From the NCBI GenBank assembly GCA_002316225.1, contig DCDC01000125.1, forward strand, positions 1 to 8,975: DNA of 8,975 bases. The letters run 5' to 3'. Of this stretch, positions 1 to 6,582 are shown piece after piece (within the stretch, counting starts at the first letter, position 1; every line of letters starts with the position of its first letter). This DNA comes from Firmicutes bacterium UBA1065. Its GTDB lineage: Bacteria; Bacillota; Clostridia; Tissierellales; Sedimentibacteraceae. The notes beneath the pieces were generated by a model. It did not search any database. It worked only from the letters and a program-made list of their open reading frames with translations, and was not told the origin of the DNA. The translations under genes were made by a program, and so were the position numbers.

Positions 1-48
1 ATCACATTCCTAAATCATATTTTTATTTCTATGCGCCACTAATATTTA

Positions 49-76
49 TTGACACCCCTTAAAAAAGGAATATAAT
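49..76 (+). promoter_or_regulatory. Consensus sigma-A promoter of the secreted-protein gene
   Basis: A perfect -35 box TTGACA (49-54) and a perfect -10 box TATAAT (71-76) are separated by 16 bp. Transcription would start near 83, leaving a leader of roughly 48 bases before the ATG at 131. A match this exact suggests a strong constitutive promoter. No operator-like inverted repeat is evident beside it. Bases 1-48 are A/T-rich and hold nothing else I can support. Confidence 0.8.
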
Positions 77-130
77 GAACTTAGAGTATTAATATAAATG
101 AGTGTTAATAAATATAAGGGATGTGAGAAT

Positions 131-232
131 ATGAAACAAATAAAACACTTAACAGCTTCAATGCTTATAATATCCATGCTCCTAACCATGTTTACACCCC
201 TTTCCGCTTACGGAGAAAACGTTGTACAATAG
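131..232 (+). pseudogene. Signal-peptide leader, separated from its gene by a frameshift
   Basis: ATG at 131 opens a 33-codon frame ending in TAG at 230-232. It encodes a typical Sec signal peptide: a short basic N-terminus (MKQIKH), a hydrophobic core rich in Leu, Ile and Met (about residues 11-22), and a probable cleavage region around FTPLSAYGE. A weak AAGGG ribosome site lies at 116-120. No mature protein follows in this frame, but the large frame at 253-1392 is open back to 127 and lacks its own signal or good start. Adding one A to the CAA before the TAG would join them as VVQ-IEK and give a single protein of about 420 residues. I infer a one-base loss in an A run; a sequencing error would look the same. 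A signal peptide alone has no plausible function. Confidence 0.7.
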
Positions 233-252
233 AAAAACTCATTAAGGAAGTA

Positions 253-1392
253 TTGCCGCTAGGGGCTGAAGTATATATACCAAAACCGGCAGAAGAGGAT
301 AAACCCTGGTACAAAGAATTATTTGAGGGCGTTGTAAACTTCTTTAAGGATATAGTATCATTCATTGCAAAGATTTATACTCAGGTCACCCAGGTCTATG
401 AAAATATTAAAACAAAATTGATTATGGCAGCTGCAAGCCTATGTCCCATTCCCTCATTAAGGGATGAATTTGCCATGGCTCTAAGAGCTTTGGTCGATTA
501 CGGCCTGTCATCCATCGGTATTCCTCCTAAGTTTCCAAACTTTGAACAGCTGGCAGAAGGCAATATTGCATATCTTGCCCAGGTAGCACTTACAGAGGCA
601 GGAGTCCCTGCCAATGAAATAACCGAAGCAATGACTGAAGAGGCAGCCAAGGGAATCGTAAGTAAATTCAAGGAAGCAGACAAAGAAAGCTATGATGAAA
701 ATCCGCTAGGGGCTCCTTTCCTCAAGTTAGATCCAAAAGCCTTGTATCAGCCGGCCTGCCTTGAAGTTGAGCTTGTAAACAATACAGATTACCCGACGGT
801 TCCCGGCACCTTAGACTTAAATGTTGAATTCAGGCTAAATGAGCAGGGCCTGTATGCTACTTCATACGATCCTGTAGGACTTAACCTTACTGCAGATACC
901 TATGAATACAGCTTCAACCCTTATACTGCTTCATATTCTGCTGCAGAATACTGGAAACACTTTGTTTACGGACTTAACGGCTATACGGTGGACTACAAGA
1001 AGGGAGGAATTTGGGATGAGGTAGCCATTTATGAGGTTTTCGCCCCTGTAGTAGATCTTAAGCTGCCTGTAGTTCCTGCCAAATCTTCCGTAAGAATAAA
1101 AATATATCTGGAACCGGGGGGATTTTCATTGACAAGCAGGTATCCGGATGCAGAACCGGCCCGCTACGAAGATTTCTACAACATGTATCAAAATAACGGA
1201 AACGCAGACTACACCTGGTTTAAAGTGACGACAAGCTTCCCGGAAGCAAGGGAGTATTACAGCAAAGTATTAATGGAAAATGGAGTAATTGGAATTCTTG
1301 ACCCTAAAACCGACTACAAATACCATATGGATAATTCTTACAAAAGCAGTTTGGGAAGAGAAATTCAGATGCCTGTAAATATGGACTGGTAA
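253..1392 (+). CDS. Secreted protein of unknown function (body of the frameshifted gene)
   Basis: I do not recognise this family. The nominal start is TTG at 253, but the AAGGAAG before it (244-250) is only two bases away, so the true start is probably the ATG at 131 in another frame. What can be seen in the 379 residues: an amphipathic, aromatic-rich helical stretch (about 19-60), an Ala/Glu-rich helical part (about 75-145), then a long segment (about 165-379) rich in Tyr, Asn, Pro and alternating hydrophobic residues, which suggests a beta-rich extracellular domain. There are no internal membrane spans, no cell-wall anchor motif (LPxTG), no SLH repeats and no recognisable catalytic motif. 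The tetrapeptide PLGA occurs at residues 2-5 and 151-154, encoded by the same 12-bp sequence. The gene has its own promoter and terminator, so it is monocistronic. Codon use matches the neighbours. As the sequence stands the product would lack its export signal. Confidence 0.7.
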   Translation: MPLGAEVYIPKPAEEDKPWYKELFEGVVNFFKDIVSFIAKIYTQVTQVYENIKTKLIMAAASLCPIPSLRDEFAMALRALVDYGLSSIGIPPKFPNFEQLAEGNIAYLAQVALTEAGVPANEITEAMTEEAAKGIVSKFKEADKESYDENPLGAPFLKLDPKALYQPACLEVELVNNTDYPTVPGTLDLNVEFRLNEQGLYATSYDPVGLNLTADTYEYSFNPYTASYSAAEYWKHFVYGLNGYTVDYKKGGIWDEVAIYEVFAPVVDLKLPVVPAKSSVRIKIYLEPGGFSLTSRYPDAEPARYEDFYNMYQNNGNADYTWFKVTTSFPEAREYYSKVLMENGVIGILDPKTDYKYHMDNSYKSSLGREIQMPVNMDW

Positions 1393-1436
1393 TAAGGAGA
1401 GGCCAATGCTGCTCTGAATTTAGAAAGCATTGAAAT

Positions 1437-1471
1437 AAAAAGACGGTGTAGCGAAAGCTACGCCGTCTTTT
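1437..1471 (+). terminator. Rho-independent terminator after the secreted-protein gene
   Basis: Two 12-base arms (1441-1452 and 1457-1468) pair around a GAAA loop closed by C-G, the very stable cGAAAg tetraloop, and are followed by TTTT (1468-1471). One pair is G-U in + strand RNA but would be a C-A mismatch in the opposite transcript, and the GNRA loop exists only on the + strand. The structure is therefore best assigned to the upstream + strand gene, although the run of A before it gives a U tract on the other strand as well. Confidence 0.9.
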
Positions 1472-1604
1472 GCTGTATAGTTATTGCTCTAACATACTGG
1501 GTGCACCTACTCGGGTGGTGGCGTCCATCATACGGATGAAGCAGGACAAAGAAGGAAGCCATAACCAAACAGAAGATAAAAATAATGCTAATATGGACGA
1601 TATG

Positions 1605-1613
1605 TGGTATAAT
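1605..1613 (+). promoter_or_regulatory. Extended -10 promoter of the DUF456 gene
   Basis: TGGTATAAT is an exact extended -10 (TGnTATAAT). No convincing -35 box lies 16-18 bases upstream, as is common for extended -10 promoters. The sequence from 1605 through the leader to about 1655 resembles the leader of the S41 peptidase gene at 2313-2380. The rest of the gap from 1472 to 1604 holds no gene I can support. Confidence 0.6.
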
Positions 1614-1668
1614 AAGGCAAATAATTAAGGAATAATTGTAATTTAAGGGAGAATCAAAGGAGTAATAT

Positions 1669-2145
1669 TTGAAAACACTAGCTTTGGTCCTAGCAATAAT
1701 AATGTTTTTAATTGGTCTTATCGGAACAATACTGCCTGCACTGCCTGGAGTTTTGCTGATATTTGGCGGCATGCTGGTGTATGGTTTCATGACTGGTTTC
1801 GCAAGCTTAAGTATATGGTTTTTTGTTATGCAACTGCTGGTTATGGCAGTTATTTTTATAGTTGATTTTATTGCATCTGTAGTCAGTACCAAGAAATATG
1901 GGGGAAGCAAGCAGGCTGCTTTTGGAGCTGCTGTTGGTACAATATTGGGAGTAATTATTTTAGGTCCTTTAGGAATCATAATAGGCCCCTTTGCCGGCTC
2001 TGTTGCAGCGGAAGTCCTCCTCGGCAAAGAAATAAAACAAGCCGTAAAAGTGGGATTTGGTTCCCTTGTAGGTGTTATGGGCGGAACTCTTTTTAAATTG
2101 GCAGCTGAAGCACTAATGATTATATATTTCTTTATGAGCATATAG
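1669..2145 (+). CDS. DUF456-family small membrane protein
   Basis: The 158-residue product is almost entirely hydrophobic and matches my recall of the DUF456 family (Pfam PF04306) in length and motifs. It has an N-terminal span with IGLIGTILPALPGVLL (about 15-30), a second span (about 50-72), the signature KKYGGSKQAAFGAAVG (about 75-90), a Gly-rich hairpin ILGPLGIIIGPFAGSVAAE (about 97-115), and a last span (about 130-157). No catalytic residues are apparent, and the molecular role of the family is not established. The start is TTG at 1669, supported by AAAGGAG (1656-1662) six bases before it; no ATG is better placed. No terminator follows; a fragment of a LysE gene comes next. Family assignment is fairly secure; function is unknown. 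Confidence 0.85.
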   Translation: MKTLALVLAIIMFLIGLIGTILPALPGVLLIFGGMLVYGFMTGFASLSIWFFVMQLLVMAVIFIVDFIASVVSTKKYGGSKQAAFGAAVGTILGVIILGPLGIIIGPFAGSVAAEVLLGKEIKQAVKVGFGSLVGVMGGTLFKLAAEALMIIYFFMSI

Positions 2146-2188
2146 AGATACATTTTTGTGAAATGAGATTAGAATCCTGCATCCAACT

Positions 2189-2289
2189 GCTTTAAGCGGC
2201 TTATTGCCACAAGCAATCATTAAAATCCTCAATGTAATGGCAGGTGTAGTCCTTATATACTTGGAATAAGGCTGTTGTTAAACAAATAG
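2189..2289 (+). pseudogene. 3' remnant of a LysE-family transporter gene
   Basis: From about 2191 the DNA aligns with the last 100 bases of the intact LysE gene (from 4777), about 85% identical by hand count over 88 positions. It reads LSGLLPQAIIKILNVMAGVV against LSGFLPQTIIKILNVMVGLV in the intact protein. One T is missing in TAC-TT(T)-GGA, so the frame hits a stop at 2267-2269; restoring it lets the match run on to a TAG at 2287-2289, near the intact gene's own end. Similarity stops abruptly upstream of about 2189, so everything before the last transmembrane segment is gone. Most of the base differences fall at third codon positions, so the copy was probably functional before it was truncated. 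There is no start or ribosome site. Confidence 0.85.
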
Positions 2290-2312
2290 GGAATGGTAAA
2301 TGCAAATCCATA

Positions 2313-2321
2313 TGGTATAAT
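2313..2321 (+). promoter_or_regulatory. Extended -10 promoter of the S41 peptidase gene
   Basis: TGGTATAAT again forms an exact extended -10, with 13 identical bases (TGGTATAATAAGG, 2313-2325) shared with the site at 1605-1617. No clear -35 is present. The leader then carries GGCAAATAATT (2358-2368), also present at 1616-1626. Transcription from here would cover the S41 peptidase and probably the LysE and abfD genes. Confidence 0.55.
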
Positions 2322-2388
2322 AAGGTAAGTATATTCAGGCCGTAAGCATGGCAACAGGGCAAATAATTGTATTTAGGAGATTGATAAA

Positions 2389-4206
2389 ATGTTTTTTAAT
2401 TATATTGAAAAGAATATAAATAAAAAGCAGAAAATAATGAAAGAAAAAAGGAGATTTTCTAAATCAATAGCAACATTCGGCTTATTGCTTATATTATTTT
2501 TTATTTGTTTCCTTTTAGGAGGCTGTTCCCAAACAAATAATAAACGGCTCGAAAGAGATAGTGACCGTGAATTTGACAATGGAAGCGGGATATATTTTTA
2601 CAGCATATCTGAAGAAAAGACCTCTGACCTTGCTAAACTCTGCAAGGTATGGGGACTTGCTAAATATTATCATCCTGAAGTGGTATCAGGAAACATTAAT
2701 TGGGATTATGAACTTTTTCGCGTAATGCCTCATGTTTTGGAAGAAGGTGCGGATGTTAACTCTATTCTCTACCAATGGATTCATTCTTTTGACAGCGGTA
2801 TATCTATTGGAAGTAAAGAACGGCAATACCAAATCCCCCAGGATATAATTCAACTCAGGCCTTCTACAGACTGGTGCAGGGACGAGAAATACCTGGGAGA
2901 GGATTTGAGCCATGAATTATCAAAGCTTTTGGATACCAATATTATCGAACGTGAAAATGCATACGTTAGTTTTAAAGATGATTCACCTTATCCCTTTATG
3001 GAAAACGAAAACCCGTATCCGGATATGAAGTTTGATGACACCGGCTACAGGCTGCTGGGCTTATTTCGATACTGGAATATAATAGAATATTATTATCCCT
3101 ATAAGGATGTAATTGAAGAGGACTGGGACCAGGTCCTGTTAGAATTCATCCCAAAATTTGTACAAGGCTCCGATTATGAATCCTACCTTATGACCATATC
3201 CGAATTGACAACTAAGATACATGATTCCCATGCTGTTGTGGAAGATAAGAGAGGAGACACCATTTCCACCCGTTTTGGTTTATATAGATTTCCTGTTAAT
3301 TTTGTTATAATCGATAATAAGGTTGTCATAAGCAAAGTAATCAAAAAATGCGGCCTTGAGCCTGGTGACATTGTACTGAAAGTTGGGGATAAAGACATAG
3401 AAGAAATACTGGATAACAGAAGAAAATACATATCTCAATCACGAGAAGATACGGGAAGCCTGATATACTATGATTTATTCCGAACTAATGAAAAGTATGC
3501 CGATGTCACTGTTATAAGAAACGGAAAGACTCTTGTCGTAAATGCAAAAGCCAGCCAAAAAAGAATCACTGTCAGCGTGGAAACCAGGACGCAAGCCATG
3601 GAAGGAGGCAAAATATACTATATAAATGGCAGTTTATTGAAGGCTGGAGAAATAGAAAGAACCGTTAATAAATGGTGGAATACCCAAGGTTTGATAGTAG
3701 ACCTTAGAAATTATCCTTCCAAAGAAATTGCCTTTAAATTGGCGGAATACCTGATACCAACCAAAAAAGAATTCTTTATTGCCTCAATTCCTAATCGTGA
3801 GGTGCCTGGTGAATTTTATTATACCGTTCCTTATGTTTCGGGAAAACCGGAGGAAACAGACAATAGAACTTTGAAGGATGGAGTATATAAGGGAAAACTT
3901 GTGATTATTATTAATGAACGTACCATAAGCAGGGGAGAAACTACGGCCATGTCCCTTAAGAATACTCCGGGTTCAGTTGTCCTTGGAAGGCCTTCGGCTG
4001 GAGCTAACGGTGATGTGCGCCGTTTTACTTTACCGGGGAAAATATCGACCACGATAAGCGGGTTTGGCATATTCTACCCGGATAAAACACCAACCCAAAG
4101 AATAGGAATACAGCCTGATATTTATGTAGAACCTACCATTGAAGGAATTAAAGAAGGCAGAGATGAATATATTGAAAAAGCTATTGAAATTATTTTAAAA
4201 GAATGA
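2389..4206 (+). CDS. Lipoprotein S41-family peptidase
   Basis: Predicted membrane-anchored serine peptidase of the C-terminal-processing/tricorn-like S41 family, acting outside the membrane. The 605 residues begin with a basic region, a hydrophobic stretch (about 28-44) and a lipobox FLLGGC with the lipidated Cys at 46. Two related helical motifs follow, KVWGLAKYYHP (86-96) and RYWNIIEYYYP (227-237), typical of this subgroup. IHDSHAVV (277-284), a PDZ-like segment (about 311-345, CGLEPGDIVLKVGD) and the S41 core come next. The probable nucleophile is Ser514 in ERTISRGETTA. The Lys found 25 residues after the Ser in CtpA-type enzymes is absent (Ala539), so a tricorn-like arrangement with His281 as a possible base is more likely; that is inference. 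The start at 2389 has AGGAG at 2375-2379; Met17 (2437) is possible but has no good ribosome site. The substrate is unknown. The next gene starts 64 bases on, with no terminator between. Confidence 0.88.
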   Translation: MFFNYIEKNINKKQKIMKEKRRFSKSIATFGLLLILFFICFLLGGCSQTNNKRLERDSDREFDNGSGIYFYSISEEKTSDLAKLCKVWGLAKYYHPEVVSGNINWDYELFRVMPHVLEEGADVNSILYQWIHSFDSGISIGSKERQYQIPQDIIQLRPSTDWCRDEKYLGEDLSHELSKLLDTNIIERENAYVSFKDDSPYPFMENENPYPDMKFDDTGYRLLGLFRYWNIIEYYYPYKDVIEEDWDQVLLEFIPKFVQGSDYESYLMTISELTTKIHDSHAVVEDKRGDTISTRFGLYRFPVNFVIIDNKVVISKVIKKCGLEPGDIVLKVGDKDIEEILDNRRKYISQSREDTGSLIYYDLFRTNEKYADVTVIRNGKTLVVNAKASQKRITVSVETRTQAMEGGKIYYINGSLLKAGEIERTVNKWWNTQGLIVDLRNYPSKEIAFKLAEYLIPTKKEFFIASIPNREVPGEFYYTVPYVSGKPEETDNRTLKDGVYKGKLVIIINERTISRGETTAMSLKNTPGSVVLGRPSAGANGDVRRFTLPGKISTTISGFGIFYPDKTPTQRIGIQPDIYVEPTIEGIKEGRDEYIEKAIEIILKE

Positions 4207-4270
4207 TAAAGTTGTATAAATTATTAGAAATTCATTGTGACATAGATTTATTAATTAACTTGGGGGAAGA

Positions 4271-4876
4271 ATGATTTATAAGGGCTTTAAATTTGGGATG
4301 CTTTTGCAGCTTGCAATCGGCCCCATGTGCTTAATGGTATTTAACACCTCGGCTACATATGGTTTTTTGGTTGGTTTGTCCCTGGTTTTGGCAATAAGTC
4401 TTATAGATGGTTTGTACATAACCTTGTCCGGCCTTGGTATTGCTGCGATTATCAATAAAGATAAGATTAAATCCGCTATCAAAATTTTCGGATGCATTGT
4501 ACTCTTGTGGTTTGGGACAAGCACCATAACCGGAGCTTTTGGGGTAAACTTGTTGCCTGATTTTAAGTTATTCTCCAATGTAACCAATAAAAATATTTTT
4601 ATCAAGGGGCTGCTTCTCACCGCATCTAATCCCTTGACCATAATATTTTGGGGAGGTGTATTTTCGACCCAAGTTGCCGAAAACAATCTAAACAAAAAAC
4701 AGCTTATTCTTTTCGGATTCGGCTGCGTCCTCTCCACATTGTTCTTTTTAACTCTTATATCTTTTTTAGGAAGTGTCTTAAGCGGCTTCCTGCCACAAAC
4801 AATCATTAAAATTCTAAATGTAATGGTAGGTTTAGTCCTTATTTACTTTGGAATAAGACTATTATATAAAAAATAA
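4271..4876 (+). CDS. LysE/RhtB-family amino-acid exporter
   Basis: Predicted inner-membrane efflux protein of the LysE/RhtB superfamily, which exports amino acids or related small solutes by proton exchange. The 201-residue length is normal. Hydrophobic segments lie at about 4-25, 30-60, 69-88, 112-131, 144-168 and 176-198, matching the six-segment topology. The family-typical first segment (GMLLQLAIGPMCLMV, about 9-23) and the conserved ASNPLTIIFWGGVF (118-131) are both present; the usual PGP of the first segment is reduced to GPM. The start at 4271 follows GGGGGAAG. The substrate cannot be told from sequence. It sits 64 bases after the S41 gene and 44 bases before abfD, without terminators, so co-transcription is likely. 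A truncated paralogue of its 3' end lies at 2189-2289. Confidence 0.85.
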   Translation: MIYKGFKFGMLLQLAIGPMCLMVFNTSATYGFLVGLSLVLAISLIDGLYITLSGLGIAAIINKDKIKSAIKIFGCIVLLWFGTSTITGAFGVNLLPDFKLFSNVTNKNIFIKGLLLTASNPLTIIFWGGVFSTQVAENNLNKKQLILFGFGCVLSTLFFLTLISFLGSVLSGFLPQTIIKILNVMVGLVLIYFGIRLLYKK

Positions 4877-4904
4877 ATTTTTGAAATGCTAAAAGAATAA
4901 ATAA

Positions 4905-4912
4905 AAAAGGAG
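4905..4912 (+). promoter_or_regulatory. Ribosome binding site of abfD
   Basis: AAAAGGAG lies eight bases before the ATG at 4921. This spacing and match fix the start and agree with the N-terminus expected for the family. Confidence 0.8.
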
Positions 4913-4920
4913 ATGCTGTT

Positions 4921-6393
4921 ATGCCACTGAAAACACCGGAAGAATATATTGCTAGTTTGCGGGAGCTGAATACCCGTGTATACATGTTCGGTCAGAAGAT
5001 CGACAATTGGGTGGATGACCCTATCATTCGACCGTCCATAAACTGTGTAGCCATGACCTATGCCCTGGCTCAAAAACCTGAGTATGAGGACCTTATGACG
5101 GCAACATCATCCTTAACGGGAAGAAAGATTAACCGTTTTACACATTTGCATCAATCTACGGAGGATCTGGTGAAAAAGGTGAAGATGCTTCGCCTCCTCG
5201 GCCAAAAAACTGCCTCCTGCTTCCAGCGCTGCGTAGGTATGGATGCCTTCAACGCCTTATACTCTACCACCTTTGAGATCGATGAAAAATATGGCACCAG
5301 TTATCATGAAAACTTCAAGAAATTTCTTACATATGTACAGGATAATGATCTTGTAGTGGACGGAGCCATGACCGACCCCAAGGGAGACCGTTCAAAAGCC
5401 CCTCACGAACAGAAAGATCCGGATATGTATGTTCATGTTGTGGAGAGACGCCAGGATGGTATCGTGGTTTGTGGTGCCAAGGCCCACCAGACGGGTGCTG
5501 TAAATTCTCACTGGCATGTTTTCATGCCCACCATTTCCATGAGTGAGGCAGATAAAGACTGGTCCCTATCCTTTGCCTGTCCTTCCGATGCAGAAGGTCT
5601 TTATATGATTTACGGCCGTCAGGCCAGTGATACCCGAAAGCTTGAAGGAAGTCCCATTGACTGCGGCAACAGTCTTTTCGGCGGCCAGGAAGCCTTGGTG
5701 GTACTTGACCATGTGTTTATCCCCAATGAGTATATTTTCCTGAACGGGGAATATGAATTTACCGGTATTCTGGTGGAACGCTTTGCCGGTTATCACAGGC
5801 AAAGTTACGGTGGCTGCAAGGTCGGCGTCGGAGACGTTATAATTGGTGCCGCTGCGATTATTGCAGAGCAGAACGGCGTTAATAAAGCCCATCACATTAA
5901 GGACAAGCTGATTGAGATGACCCATCTCAATGAAACCTTGTATTCATGCGGTATAGCCTGCTCCTGTGAAGGCTGCCCCACAAAGGCCGGAAATTACCAG
6001 ATTGACCTTTTGCTGGCCAATGTTTGCAAGCAGAATGTCACCCGGTTCCCCTACGAAATTGTCCGCTTAGCTGAGGATATTGCGGGTGGTCTGATGGTGA
6101 CCATGCCATCTCAGAAGGATTTTACCTCCAATACCGTTGTCGGCAAGAACGGCGAAACCATTGGTGATATATGCAACAAATACTTTGCCGGAAGTGATAA
6201 GTTCACGACCACAGATCGCCAGAAAATACTGCGCTTCTTGGAAAATATCTGTCTCGGTTCGGCAGCAGTCGGATATAGGACGGAATCTATGCACGGGGCC
6301 GGTTCCCCCCAGGCACAGCGCATCATGATTGCCCGTCAGAGCAACCTGGAAGCTAAGAAAGAAATGGCAAAGAAAATTACCGGAATCAAGTAA
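4921..6393 (+). CDS. abfD: 4-hydroxybutyryl-CoA dehydratase / vinylacetyl-CoA delta-isomerase
   Basis: Cytoplasmic FAD and [4Fe-4S] enzyme that dehydrates 4-hydroxybutyryl-CoA to crotonyl-CoA and isomerises vinylacetyl-CoA, as in clostridial fermentation of 4-aminobutyrate or succinate. The 490 residues equal the Clostridium aminobutyricum enzyme in length and agree with it closely throughout, as far as I recall that sequence. Cluster ligands are present: Cys100 and Cys104 in TASCFQRCVG, and His292 and Cys299 in YHRQSYGGCK. Residues implicated in catalysis, Glu257 (GGQEALVV), Tyr296, Lys300 and Glu455 (YRTESMHGAGSPQ), are also present. The fold is the acyl-CoA dehydrogenase-like one shared with 4-hydroxyphenylacetate 3-hydroxylase, but the full ligand set argues against that alternative. 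An additional cysteine-rich stretch, C-x3-C-x-C-x2-C, lies at 343-352. The gene is richer in G+C than its neighbours: sampled lines give 50% and 57%, against 30% in lines from the flanking genes. A terminator follows. No other genes of the pathway are in the window. Confidence 0.96.
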   Translation: MPLKTPEEYIASLRELNTRVYMFGQKIDNWVDDPIIRPSINCVAMTYALAQKPEYEDLMTATSSLTGRKINRFTHLHQSTEDLVKKVKMLRLLGQKTASCFQRCVGMDAFNALYSTTFEIDEKYGTSYHENFKKFLTYVQDNDLVVDGAMTDPKGDRSKAPHEQKDPDMYVHVVERRQDGIVVCGAKAHQTGAVNSHWHVFMPTISMSEADKDWSLSFACPSDAEGLYMIYGRQASDTRKLEGSPIDCGNSLFGGQEALVVLDHVFIPNEYIFLNGEYEFTGILVERFAGYHRQSYGGCKVGVGDVIIGAAAIIAEQNGVNKAHHIKDKLIEMTHLNETLYSCGIACSCEGCPTKAGNYQIDLLLANVCKQNVTRFPYEIVRLAEDIAGGLMVTMPSQKDFTSNTVVGKNGETIGDICNKYFAGSDKFTTTDRQKILRFLENICLGSAAVGYRTESMHGAGSPQAQRIMIARQSNLEAKKEMAKKITGIK

Positions 6394-6427
6394 GAATGTT
6401 TTAAGTAAAATAGTATTGAGATTAAGC

Positions 6428-6467
6428 AAGCACCTGTAAAGTTAAGCTTTTTAGGTGCTTTTCTTGT
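6428..6467 (+). terminator. Rho-independent terminator after abfD
   Basis: AAGCACCT (6428-6435) pairs with AGGTGCTT (6453-6460). A G-T pair and one mismatch lead to an inner four-pair stem (6438-6441 with 6447-6450) around a five-base loop. A T-rich tail TTTTCTTGTTT follows from 6459. It closes the transcription unit ending with abfD. Confidence 0.85.
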
Positions 6468-6509
6468 TTAAAATAATGTAAAAAATTAAAACACAATACA
6501 CTAGCAATA

Positions 6510-6518
6510 TGTTATATT
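6510..6518 (+). promoter_or_regulatory. Possible extended -10 promoter of the amidohydrolase gene
   Basis: TGTTATATT fits the extended -10 pattern TGnTATAaT with one mismatch, 64 bases before the ATG at 6583. The surrounding DNA is very A/T-rich, so chance matches are likely, and no -35 box is clear. It is the best candidate in the gap between the abfD terminator and the next gene, which must contain a promoter. Confidence 0.35.
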
Positions 6519-6582
6519 ATATTTAGGACATCATTCATGGAGCTATCTTGCAAGGAACATAACAGGGTCTTGGAGGTATTAT

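Noticed and set aside
220..260. Programmed -1 frameshift joining signal peptide and body
   Set aside because: A -1 slip at the CAA codon would give the right frame, but no X-XXY-YYZ slippery heptamer precedes the stop; the A5 run lies after it. A simple base loss is more economical.
1393..1604. tRNA or structured RNA gene in the gap after the first terminator
   Set aside because: Apart from the terminator hairpin I find no cloverleaf, riboswitch-like core or conserved RNA motif.
1536..1628. 30-codon + strand frame starting MKQDKEGSHNQ
   Set aside because: It has no ribosome binding site, and its end overlaps the extended -10 promoter and leader of the next gene. The polar Asn/Lys/Asp composition is what A/T-rich noncoding DNA gives.
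1458..2153. Long - strand open frame over the DUF456 gene
   Set aside because: It is the mirror of a hydrophobic + strand gene with clear family motifs, has no ribosome site, and encodes a low-complexity Ile/Pro/Thr-rich product.
2146..2388. Insertion sequence between the DUF456 and S41 genes
   Set aside because: The fragment there is LysE coding sequence, not transposase, and I see no terminal inverted repeats or target-site duplication.
4207..4270. Promoter or terminator between the S41 and LysE genes
   Set aside because: TTGTGA near 4234 has no -10 box at proper spacing, and no GC-rich hairpin with a T run is present; the gap reads as an intra-operon spacer.
4276..4806. Long - strand open frame inside the LysE gene
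   Set aside because: It lies wholly within a well-supported + strand gene and has a Lys/Pro-rich product with no family features and no start signals.
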